11,968 nucleotides of DNA from Candidatus Aenigmatarchaeota archaeon (lineage in GTDB: Archaea; Aenigmatarchaeota; Aenigmatarchaeia; QMZP01), in the NCBI GenBank assembly GCA_016202785.1, contig JACQOC010000050.1, forward strand, positions 1 through 11,968. The letters run 5' to 3'. Below, one piece after another: positions 6,145 through 11,968 of this stretch (position 1 is its first letter; every line of letters starts with the position of its first letter). The notes beneath the pieces are model-generated. The model had not been told where the DNA came from. It was given only the letters and a program-made list of their open reading frames with translations, and did no database searches. A program made the translations under genes and the position numbers.

Positions 6145-8232
6145 CTAAACCTTCTGCACATAACCCGGGCTCGGCTCGAACAGCAACCCTTCCCGCTTCA
6201 GCCGCTCGACGATCTCTTCCGGCCGGTCCACGCCATCCTTCTTGGCCTGCTCCAGGATGTCGGACACCATCATCTCCTTCTTCTTCTTGCTCAAGTTCTC
6301 GACCACGTCCAGCACCATCCGGATGTCGGACCGTTCCTTGGCCGGGGTGCCGCCTTCCGCCTTGTCCACGTCGATGGCGCCGGTCTCCGGGTCATAACCC
6401 AGCTGCCGCAAGCTGTATTTCATCAGCCGGATGGCGCGCTTGGCATCTTCCTTCCGCACCACGTCAGATAATTGCATCTTGGCGCTGGCTTCCGACAGCC
6501 GCAGGAGCGCCTCGAACTGCCTGAGGGTAATGGGTATCGGGCCGCCTTCCTTCTGCGCCTTGCGCCGCATCTCGACATAGAAGCGCTTGATCATGTCGCC
6601 GGTCTCTTTCGACATGACCGGTTTGCATTTCTCCTTGGCGTAGGCGACATATTTGCGGATGAAGTCGGACGACAGCTTCGGCTTGGCGCCTTCATAGTCG
6701 ACTTCTCGGCTGGCTAGGATGTGGTCAACCACGCGCTTGTCCGCGTCCGCATCCGGCAGGTCCTTGAGCACGAACTTGAGGTCAAACCTGGTCAAAAGGG
6801 TCTCGGGGATGGTGATCTGCTTGTTGATCGGCAAGTACGGGTCGAAGCGCGAGAATTTCGGGTTGCCGCCGGCCAGCACGCTGGTCTGGGCCGGTAACGT
6901 GGCGACGATGCTGGCCTTGGCGATGCTGATGCTGCCCTGCTCCAGGCCTTCGTGCATGGCCACTTGGTCCTCTTCGGACATCTTCTCGAACTCGTCGACT
7001 GCCAGTAGGCCTTTGTGCGCCAGAACCATGGCCCCGGCTTCAAGCACCCAGCCGCCCATGAACTGCTCGTCCTTGCTCACCGACGCAGTAAGGCCAGCGG
7101 CTGTGGTTCCCTTGCCGCTGACGTACTTGCCCCTCGGCATGATCTGCGGCACTAGCTTCATCAGTTGGCTTTTTCCCGAGGCCGGGTCGCCGACCAGCAG
7201 CACGTGTATTTCGCCCCTGAAGCGGGCCTTGTCGCGCATGATATGCGTCATGCCGCCGAACATCTGCAGGACAATGGCCTCCTTTATCTCGCGCATGCCG
7301 TACAAGGACGGGGCCAAGGAATCGATCATGGTCTCATAGATGGCGCCATCCTTTGCCATCTTCTTTATCTCCTCCTCATCCTCCTTGCTGATCTTGACCA
7401 TGTGCCAGCCGATTTCCGTGGCCTCGACGTAGTTGGCGTCCAGGTAGAAATCCAGCTTGACGGAAAACACCTTGCCTTTCGGGATGTCCTTAAGGATGCC
7501 GGTTATCTTCAGCCGGTTGCCCGGGTCGCTCAGCCGGCGGCCTTCCTGGTTAACCAGATCCTCTTTCAACAAGATGGTCACCTGGGACGGCCGTTCCCCC
7601 TCGGTCAGCTCGAACGGCTCCTCAATGACCACCCAGCGCGTGTCGATCATGGTCTTGCCCACTTCCTTGAAGCCGAACTTGTTGCGGCAGTCGCACTCGA
7701 ACGGCCGGGTGATGAACGTGCCGCGGCGCTTCTGCACGATCAGCTTGTTGCACTTCGGGCACTCCCAAGTGACATCGATGACCTCCGGCCGGATTTCGCT
7801 GCCCTTGCGCACCACGCCCTCAATGCTGATGAAGCGGCCGATGTGCCTGGCACGCAGGTCGCGGATGTTGACCGGCGCCGGCAGGCTGGTGACGCGCACC
7901 TTGACCTTGTGCTCGGTCTCCGCCGCCAGGTCCAGCTCCTCGACGGCTTCCTCGGCGGCTTCAAAGAACAGCTTGGGCGACTTCAGCAGCAGCTCGGCCA
8001 GCTCCGGGCTGAACTTGTCCAGGACGGCATAATCGACCACCAGCGGCTTTTCCGCCAGCGCTGCCTCGGCCACCTCCTTCTTGTATTTCTCGTTGAGGAA
8101 GGCCTTGATCCTAGCAACAAATTCTACCTTGCGTTCCGCCTCTTCTGCCTCGATCTCGTCCGAAGTCACCAACGACTGCAGCAGCTCGCTGGCACTCTGC
8201 TCCTTGGGGTTGTCATCGTCCGGGAAGTCCAT
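6145..8232 (-). CDS. mcm: Replicative DNA helicase MCM
   Basis: MCM is the hexameric ATPase that unwinds DNA at archaeal replication forks. The 695-aa product has all expected parts in order: an N-terminal helical domain (1-110); an OB-fold with zinc site Cys158, Cys161, Cys180, Cys182 (CPKC ... CDC); the Walker A GDPASGKSQ (348-356, Lys354); the Walker B LLAVDEF (Asp413, Glu414); sensor 1 in LAGGNPKFSRFDP (Asn457); the arginine finger in LLTRFD (Arg482); and a C-terminal winged helix ending SPGYVQKV. Archaeal and eukaryotic MCMs usually carry an Ala before the Walker A lysine (AKS); this one has the classic GKS. Start: ATG at 8232; a GTG at 8238 in the same frame is the alternative. A perfect TTTAAATA box lies upstream. 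The 42-aa ORF follows directly. Confidence 0.97.
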   Translation of the reverse strand: MDFPDDDNPKEQSASELLQSLVTSDEIEAEEAERKVEFVARIKAFLNEKYKKEVAEAALAEKPLVVDYAVLDKFSPELAELLLKSPKLFFEAAEEAVEELDLAAETEHKVKVRVTSLPAPVNIRDLRARHIGRFISIEGVVRKGSEIRPEVIDVTWECPKCNKLIVQKRRGTFITRPFECDCRNKFGFKEVGKTMIDTRWVVIEEPFELTEGERPSQVTILLKEDLVNQEGRRLSDPGNRLKITGILKDIPKGKVFSVKLDFYLDANYVEATEIGWHMVKISKEDEEEIKKMAKDGAIYETMIDSLAPSLYGMREIKEAIVLQMFGGMTHIMRDKARFRGEIHVLLVGDPASGKSQLMKLVPQIMPRGKYVSGKGTTAAGLTASVSKDEQFMGGWVLEAGAMVLAHKGLLAVDEFEKMSEEDQVAMHEGLEQGSISIAKASIVATLPAQTSVLAGGNPKFSRFDPYLPINKQITIPETLLTRFDLKFVLKDLPDADADKRVVDHILASREVDYEGAKPKLSSDFIRKYVAYAKEKCKPVMSKETGDMIKRFYVEMRRKAQKEGGPIPITLRQFEALLRLSEASAKMQLSDVVRKEDAKRAIRLMKYSLRQLGYDPETGAIDVDKAEGGTPAKERSDIRMVLDVVENLSKKKKEMMVSDILEQAKKDGVDRPEEIVERLKREGLLFEPSPGYVQKV

Positions 8233-8283
8233 CAGCACACCGCGAAGCGCAGCTAAGCATAAGCAGTTAGATTAACCCACCGG

Positions 8284-8291
8284 TATTTAAA
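8284..8291 (-). promoter_or_regulatory. TATA box, mcm promoter
   Basis: On the minus strand this reads TTTAAATA, an exact archaeal TATA consensus, preceded by a T-run. The predicted transcript start is near 8261, giving mcm a leader of about 29 nt, in which GGTG a few bases before the ATG could pair with 16S rRNA. A weaker box, TTATGCTTA at 8254-8262 (minus strand), would give a leaderless transcript starting at 8232. The element also reads TATTTAAA on the plus strand and could fire toward the RPA gene. Confidence 0.6.
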
Positions 8292-8330
8292 AAAGGGCCG
8301 CATGCGCAGGGCCGCTATGCCGGTGCAAGG

Positions 8331-8339
8331 ATTTATCTT
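8331..8339 (+). promoter_or_regulatory. TATA box of the RPA-like gene
   Basis: ATTTATCTT is centred about 24 nt before the ATG at 8359, the start that also matches the family N-terminus. It lies inside the longer frame beginning at 8302. Confidence 0.45.
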
Positions 8340-8358
8340 GCTGCCACAATTATCAGGC

Positions 8359-9381
8359 ATGTATTGGGACGAAGGTTACGACAAGATCCTGGAAGCCATC
8401 GAAGAAAAGACCAAGATCCCAAAGGACAAGATTGAACGGCTGGTCCTGGAAAAGCAGCAGGAGCTGTCCGGCCTGGTGAGCCGGGAAGGCGCAGCCTTAA
8501 TCGTCGGCCGCGAGCTGGGCGTGCAGCTGATGAAGGAGGGCCGGCGCATCCTGAAGATCCAAAACCTGGTGCCTGGGTTGCGCTCGGTCGATTTGAAGGC
8601 CAAAGTAATCCGTCTGTTTGAGCCGCGCGAGTTCGAGCGCAACGGCAAGAAGGGCAGCGTGATGAGCGTCATCCTGGGCGATGAGACTGGCACGTGCCGG
8701 CTGTCCCTCTGGGACCTGGAAATCGACACGTTCCGGCAGGCGAACATCGCTGAGGGCATGACCATCGAGGTGCGCAGCGCGTTCGTCAAGCCCGGCTACC
8801 AAGACAAGCCCGACCTGCGCATCGGCCGCGGCACGCTAAAAATACTTGACGAGCCGATGGAAGTGGCCCAGCAACCCGACGCCCCGATGCGCAGCTGGAA
8901 GCGCAGTTCCATAAGGGAGCTGAAGGAGAACGATTTCTGCGAAGTGCGGGCCAGCATGCTGCAGTTCTTCGAGCGGCAGGTTTTGTACGAGACCTGCCCG
9001 ACCTGCCTGAAGCGCGTTACTGCCGAAGGCAGCGCTTTCAAGTGCCAGGAGCATGGCCCAGTCACGCCGTCCTACCTGGCCATCGCCGCCGGCTTCGCCG
9101 ACGACGGCACCGGGTCGGTAAGGGTGGTGTTCTTCCGCGAAGCGGCAGAGAAGGTGTTGGGCAAGAGCATAGCAGAAATCAAGCAGGCGGTGGACAAGGA
9201 GAAAAACCTGCCGGCCGCGTTCCAGAACGTGCCGGTCGGCCGCGAGTACGTGATTAGGGGCCGGGTAAAGCGCAACACTCTTACCGGCAGCCTGGAGATC
9301 GTGACCAGCCAGGTAGAGGATATTGATACGAAGACCGAGGCAGAACGCATTTTGCAATCCATGCCGACCGCCGCCGGCTAG
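8359..9381 (+). CDS. Archaeal replication factor A (RPA41-like single-strand DNA-binding protein)
   Basis: The protein binds single-stranded DNA in replication and repair. From the ATG at 8359 it has 340 residues. The N-terminal helical module (YDKILEAIEEKTKIPKDKI, then SREGAALIVGRELGVQL) resembles the start of Pyrococcus RPA41. It is followed by an OB-fold (LVPGLRSVDLKAKVIRLF ... ILGDETGTCRLSLWD) and a C-terminal OB-like region with a zinc site, CPTC ... C..H (Cys213, Cys216, Cys229, His232). The frame is open upstream, with ATGs at 8302 and 8317; those add 19 or 14 residues with no family match and would contain the TATA box at 8331, so I prefer 8359. It is divergent from mcm across a 126-nt gap. 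Its stop shares a CTAG with the stop of the convergent 157-aa gene. Confidence 0.9.
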   Translation: MYWDEGYDKILEAIEEKTKIPKDKIERLVLEKQQELSGLVSREGAALIVGRELGVQLMKEGRRILKIQNLVPGLRSVDLKAKVIRLFEPREFERNGKKGSVMSVILGDETGTCRLSLWDLEIDTFRQANIAEGMTIEVRSAFVKPGYQDKPDLRIGRGTLKILDEPMEVAQQPDAPMRSWKRSSIRELKENDFCEVRASMLQFFERQVLYETCPTCLKRVTAEGSAFKCQEHGPVTPSYLAIAAGFADDGTGSVRVVFFREAAEKVLGKSIAEIKQAVDKEKNLPAAFQNVPVGREYVIRGRVKRNTLTGSLEIVTSQVEDIDTKTEAERILQSMPTAAG

Positions 9382-9851
9382 GTTTGTGTGACGCCGCTGG
9401 CTTCAGCGGATTCCAGGCTTTCGGCTTTCTTCCGGATGTCCCAAGTTATGCCTTCGTCGGTCTCGGTCAAAGGCGTCCTTTCATAATTCTGGAACTCGTT
9501 GACAAAAACCTGGAGCTTGAAATATATCCCGCGTTCCGCATTCGGCAGCCACCCCTGGTTCAGTCTGAGTTCGTTGTTTCCCAGGCGGTATGTTGTCACG
9601 CAACTATGCTGATCCAAATACTGCTGCAAAAATTCAGCCAGCACATACCTTTTGCTATGTACGTCCTGGAGATCGCTCAGCATCATGCCTTTTTGCATGC
9701 CGCAGACTCCTTCGACCTCATGTGCATGCAGATGGTGGAGTACGGTCAGCCAATCGTCATTTGTCAGCATGTTGAAAGGCGCCTCTGCGGCGGCTGGCCC
9801 ATTGGCCAAGTCATAAATCGGCTTCGGCATGATATAGGTGCGGTGGCCCAT
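9378..9851 (-). CDS. Hypothetical protein, 157 aa
   Basis: I do not recognise this protein. It has no signal peptide or membrane segment. After a poorly structured start (about residues 1-27) it shows a helical segment with a His-rich patch, NDDWLTVLHHLHAHEVEG, further helices with the look of a helix-turn-helix or winged-helix unit (LSDLQDVHSKRYVLAEFLQQYL, then TYRLGNNELRLNQGWL), a hydrophobic strand GIYFKLQVFVNEF, and a charged C-terminus. A DNA-binding role is only a guess. The ATG at 9851 is supported by a TATA-like element at 9871-9878; an internal ATG at 9830 is possible. It lies downstream of the metzincin gene on the same strand and its stop overlaps that of the RPA-like gene. Confidence 0.75.
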   Translation of the reverse strand: MGHRTYIMPKPIYDLANGPAAAEAPFNMLTNDDWLTVLHHLHAHEVEGVCGMQKGMMLSDLQDVHSKRYVLAEFLQQYLDQHSCVTTYRLGNNELRLNQGWLPNAERGIYFKLQVFVNEFQNYERTPLTETDEGITWDIRKKAESLESAEASGVTQT

Positions 9852-9870
9852 AATCCTAATTGAACATAAG

Positions 9871-9878
9871 TATTAAAT
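9871..9878 (-). promoter_or_regulatory. TATA box of the 157-aa hypothetical gene
   Basis: The minus strand reads TTTAATAC in the AT-rich spacer and is centred about 24 nt before the ATG at 9851. The gene therefore probably has its own leaderless transcript rather than depending on the metzincin gene. Confidence 0.45.
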
Positions 9879-9901
9879 GCTTGCACGCATTACCGCAGCG
9901 T

Positions 9902-10041
9902 TCAGCGGAACCGGCCACTGGTCCGGATCACCAGCGGCTGGCCCCAGAGGAACTGGAAATCTATCGTGACCTGGCCGTAACTCCGGGAGCCGGCCGTATA
10001 GCTCTTCTGCACTGCAGCCGTTTCCGGCTGCGGCAGCACAC
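9902..10041 (-). other. Out-of-frame continuation of the metzincin gene
   Basis: Past Asp391 of the metzincin, the frame two bases further on reads VLPQPETAAVQKSY, then a Gly/Ser turn, then VTIDFQFLWGQPLVI and a stop at 9902-9904. This is 45 residues with alternating hydrophobic strands. The junction is a GTGTG run (10037-10041 on the complementary strand), so a 2-nt GT duplication would explain the shift. Restored, the protein would have 436 residues. It is either a sequencing or assembly error or a recent mutation. Confidence 0.6.
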
Positions 10042-11214
10042 GTCGATCGGCTTCCGGGCCAGGGTTACATATATCGGGGCGTCCAGGAAGGTGTGGTAGC
10101 GGCCCAGGATGTCCAGCGTTTTGACGCCCTCGGCCATGTGCTGTAGGGCAGCTCTTATGTTGCGCCGCACCTGGCCCCGCGCTTCGCTTTCCGGGTAGCG
10201 CAGCCCGGGTTTTATGTGGTAATCGAATATGCCATGCACCTGGGCGATGGCCTCTTTGCCTAAGCCGATTTCCAGGTATTTCTCGGCCACGCTGCGCTGC
10301 TCGATGCCGCCGGTAGCGATGCGTTGAAATACCTCCCTGGACTGTGTGGCACTGTCCCGAACGCTCCGCTCCGGATACATGATGTCGTTGGGCAACGCGG
10401 CATGCGGCATGCCGAGCAGATGACCAAGTTCGTGGGTTGTGCTTGACGCTATTGAGTGTTGGTCAGTTGCATGTAGCTGGCCATCGTTCATGTAGGCCGC
10501 GCTCACCAGCGCCACATTGGAGTTCAGCAGCTTGCTACCCGGGCCGGGGCGGACGCCACCGATGTCAATTTCAAAGCTGGCGTAATGGCTGGCCGCCGGG
10601 CCATACAGGTCGGCTTCGAGCAGGAATATGGCTGCATACGGCTGGCCGATCTCCGCGGCGAAGTTGTCTGCTACCAGTTCGGCCGCCGCCAAATCGCCCA
10701 GCCGCCCGTTGGCCAGCAATTGTGCCGCCATGCCGTCCGGCCGCTCAGTTCGGTAGGAAACTTTGACCGGATAGCCGGTCATTTTGCCAATCATGTCCTG
10801 CACATGGCGCGTGACACCCGGCACGGCATCGGCAAACTGCCGTTCAAACCGCTGGCCAACATATATCAGTTTGACGTCGATGGCCGGCCGCTCCGCAAAC
10901 AGCGACTCAAACAGCTTCAGGCTTGTTGACGGTTCAATGTTGGAGCCCAAGGCCACGTTGTCCGCGTAATAGTTGTTCGCGCTGTTGAAGAAGGCGGTCA
11001 GCCAATAGGTTTCCAGCATCCTGCTGGCCACGCTGCGTGCGCCCTCTTCGGCCAGCATCAGGTCGTACTCGAAATCCTCCCGCTTGGGGAAGTCATAAAA
11101 GGTGGACATTCCGGCGGCCAGCGTAGCGCCAATGCCCAGCTGCAGGAAGCGCCGCCTACTGACGCCGTCCCCGTGCCTACCGCTATGTAGCGATTTGCGC
11201 CGTTTCGTGTCCAT
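9961..11214 (-). CDS. Tat-exported metzincin-type zinc metalloprotease (3' end probably frameshifted)
   Basis: The 417-aa product has a twin-arginine signal: SRRRFLQ (19-25) followed by the hydrophobic stretch LGIGATLAAGM, so it should be exported folded. The catalytic site is HELGHLLGMPH (261-271), the extended HExxHxxGxxH zinc motif of metzincins, followed eight residues later by a Met-turn, DIMYPERS (Met279), most like matrixins. The N-terminal part (about 40-200) is an unrecognised domain that may act as propeptide or substrate-binding region. After Asp391 the reading frame becomes a Cys/Arg-rich tail that does not look like protein; another frame continues more plausibly to 9902 (see the separate entry). 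The start at 11214 has a TATA-like box 25 nt upstream. Substrate unknown. Confidence 0.88.
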   Translation of the reverse strand: MDTKRRKSLHSGRHGDGVSRRRFLQLGIGATLAAGMSTFYDFPKREDFEYDLMLAEEGARSVASRMLETYWLTAFFNSANNYYADNVALGSNIEPSTSLKLFESLFAERPAIDVKLIYVGQRFERQFADAVPGVTRHVQDMIGKMTGYPVKVSYRTERPDGMAAQLLANGRLGDLAAAELVADNFAAEIGQPYAAIFLLEADLYGPAASHYASFEIDIGGVRPGPGSKLLNSNVALVSAAYMNDGQLHATDQHSIASSTTHELGHLLGMPHAALPNDIMYPERSVRDSATQSREVFQRIATGGIEQRSVAEKYLEIGLGKEAIAQVHGIFDYHIKPGLRYPESEARGQVRRNIRAALQHMAEGVKTLDILGRYHTFLDAPIYVTLARKPIDVCCRSRKRLQCRRAIRPAPGVTARSR

Positions 11215-11234
11215 AAAGTGGATGCAAAACCCAG

Positions 11235-11243
11235 CAATTTAAG
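11235..11243 (-). promoter_or_regulatory. TATA box of the metzincin gene
   Basis: The minus strand reads CTTAAATTG, centred about 25 nt before the ATG at 11214, consistent with a leaderless transcript. It is one half of a 62-nt divergent promoter region shared with the isoleucyl-tRNA synthetase gene. Confidence 0.5.
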
Positions 11244-11245
11244 CG

Positions 11246-11252
11246 TTTTTAG
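11246..11252 (+). promoter_or_regulatory. Probable TATA box of the ileS gene
   Basis: TTTTTAG is centred about 28 nt before the ATG at 11277. A second AT-rich element, CTTATTTAGG near 11264-11272, is too close to the start to serve a leaderless message. Confidence 0.35.
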
Positions 11253-11276
11253 CCTTGCCTGCCCTTATTTAGGATT

Positions 11277-11968
11277 ATGCCGGCCTATGATTTCGCCGCC
11301 CTGGAGCAAGCCGTCGCCGAACGGTGGCGCGTCGACGATACTTACGCCAAGGCCAAGCAGGCCCGGAAAGGGCAGCAGCCGTTCTTCTTCCAGGATGGCC
11401 CGCCGTATGCAACCGGCAGCATCCACATGGGCACGGCCTGGAACAAGATCATGAAGGACGCGTACGTGCGCTCCTTGCGCATGCTCGGCCATGACGTGCG
11501 CGACCAGCCCGGCTATGACACGCACGGCACGCCGATCGAGGTGCAAGTCGAGAAGGAACTAGGCTTTGCCAACAAGAAGGACATCGAAAAATACGGGGCC
11601 GGCAAGTTTATCGCCAAATGCCGCGAATTTGCCACACGTTACATCGACGTGATGAACCAGCAGTTCATGGACCTCGGCGTCTGGCTGGACTGGTACCATC
11701 CCTATCTCACTTTGGATAACCGCTATATAGAAGGCGCTTGGTACACCTTCCAGCAGGCGTACCGGAAAGGCTACTTGTACACCGACCGCTACTCCGTCCA
11801 TGTCTGCACGCGCTGCGAGACGGCGGTGGCCTACAATGAAATCGAGCACGTGACCGCCAAGGACCCGGCCATCTACGTCAAGTTCAAGGTCAAAGGCAAG
11901 GAGGAGAAGCTGGTGGTCTGGACCACCACACCGTGGACTTTGCCCGGCAACACCGGCATCATGGCGCA
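11277..11968 (+). CDS. ileS: Isoleucyl-tRNA synthetase, N-terminal part
   Basis: This class I synthetase charges tRNA(Ile). About 230 residues are visible; the KMSKS loop, anticodon-binding region and most of the editing domain lie past the right edge. The N-terminus has FFFQDGPPYATGSIHMG (36-52), the isoleucine-type form of the HIGH signature, then GYDTHGTPIEVQVEKELG (79-96), LGVWLDWYHPY (133-143), CTRCETAVAYNEIEH (177-191) with a possible zinc pair Cys177 and Cys180, and VWTTTPWTLPGNT (214-226), the threonine-rich entry to the CP1 editing domain. These together separate it from valyl- and leucyl-tRNA synthetases. The start at 11277 gives MPAYDFAALEQAVAERW, a family-like beginning. The gene diverges from the metzincin gene. 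Confidence 0.95.
   Translation, partial: MPAYDFAALEQAVAERWRVDDTYAKAKQARKGQQPFFFQDGPPYATGSIHMGTAWNKIMKDAYVRSLRMLGHDVRDQPGYDTHGTPIEVQVEKELGFANKKDIEKYGAGKFIAKCREFATRYIDVMNQQFMDLGVWLDWYHPYLTLDNRYIEGAWYTFQQAYRKGYLYTDRYSVHVCTRCETAVAYNEIEHVTAKDPAIYVKFKVKGKEEKLVVWTTTPWTLPGNTGIMA

Noticed and set aside
5460..6161. Long 233-aa minus-strand open frame across the YbaK-like gene
   Set aside because: It is antisense to a well-supported YbaK domain gene, its product is rich in Arg, His and Gly with no recognisable domain, and the basic 42-aa ORF occupies the same stretch in a better frame with an ATG next to mcm.
7165..8256. Long 363-aa plus-strand open frame across mcm
   Set aside because: It is the antisense shadow of mcm, a G+C-rich gene that leaves the opposite frames open; the product has no domain signature.
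1..11968. CRISPR arrays, tRNA genes, insertion sequences
   Set aside because: Searched because of the Cas4-like gene and tRNA-related genes; no regularly spaced repeats, cloverleaf signatures, transposase motifs or terminal inverted repeats were seen by eye.

Overview
The window comes from an archaeon with a G+C-rich, tightly packed genome. Three things point to this: an archaeal MCM replicative helicase (minus strand) next to a divergent archaeal RPA41-type single-strand-binding protein; an archaeal-looking TruD; and AT-rich TATA-like boxes about 24-28 nt upstream of many start codons, with no leader between, the usual arrangement of leaderless archaeal mRNAs. The lineage cannot be fixed from sequence alone. 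The mix of archaeal information-processing genes with bacterial-type metabolic and envelope genes fits an uncultivated DPANN-like or euryarchaeal genome, but that is inference.

Layout from left to right. (1) 1-1806, minus strand: a 193-aa protein of unknown function followed after one base by an aldehyde dehydrogenase that runs off the left edge. (2) 1885-6005, plus strand: tRNA pseudouridine synthase TruD, proline dehydrogenase, a membrane-anchored protein with a PrcB_C-like domain, a Cas4/RecB-like iron-sulfur nuclease, and a YbaK-type aminoacyl-tRNA deacylase. Most of these have their own TATA-like box, so this is a head-to-tail run rather than a clear operon. The run shares its left promoter region with the divergent pair in (1). 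(3) 6014-8232, minus strand: MCM, then a 42-aa very basic ORF 2 nt after its stop. (4) 8359-9381, plus strand: RPA41-like protein, divergent from MCM. (5) 9378-11214, minus strand: a Tat-exported metzincin-type zinc protease, then a 157-aa unknown protein whose stop codon shares a CTAG with the RPA stop. (6) 11277 to the right edge, plus strand: the N-terminal third or so of isoleucyl-tRNA synthetase.

Functionally the window combines DNA replication and repair (MCM, RPA, Cas4-like nuclease), tRNA modification, charging and proofreading (TruD, IleRS, YbaK), possible proline catabolism (proline dehydrogenase, with an aldehyde dehydrogenase nearby) and envelope proteins (PrcB_C-like protein, Tat metzincin). 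The points most worth checking are a likely 2-nt frameshift near the end of the metzincin gene, the tiny basic ORF coupled to mcm, the Cas4-like nuclease with no CRISPR in sight, and several start codons that the promoter positions move downstream. I saw no CRISPR array, tRNA, rRNA or insertion sequence, and no gene-free stretch above 300 bases.
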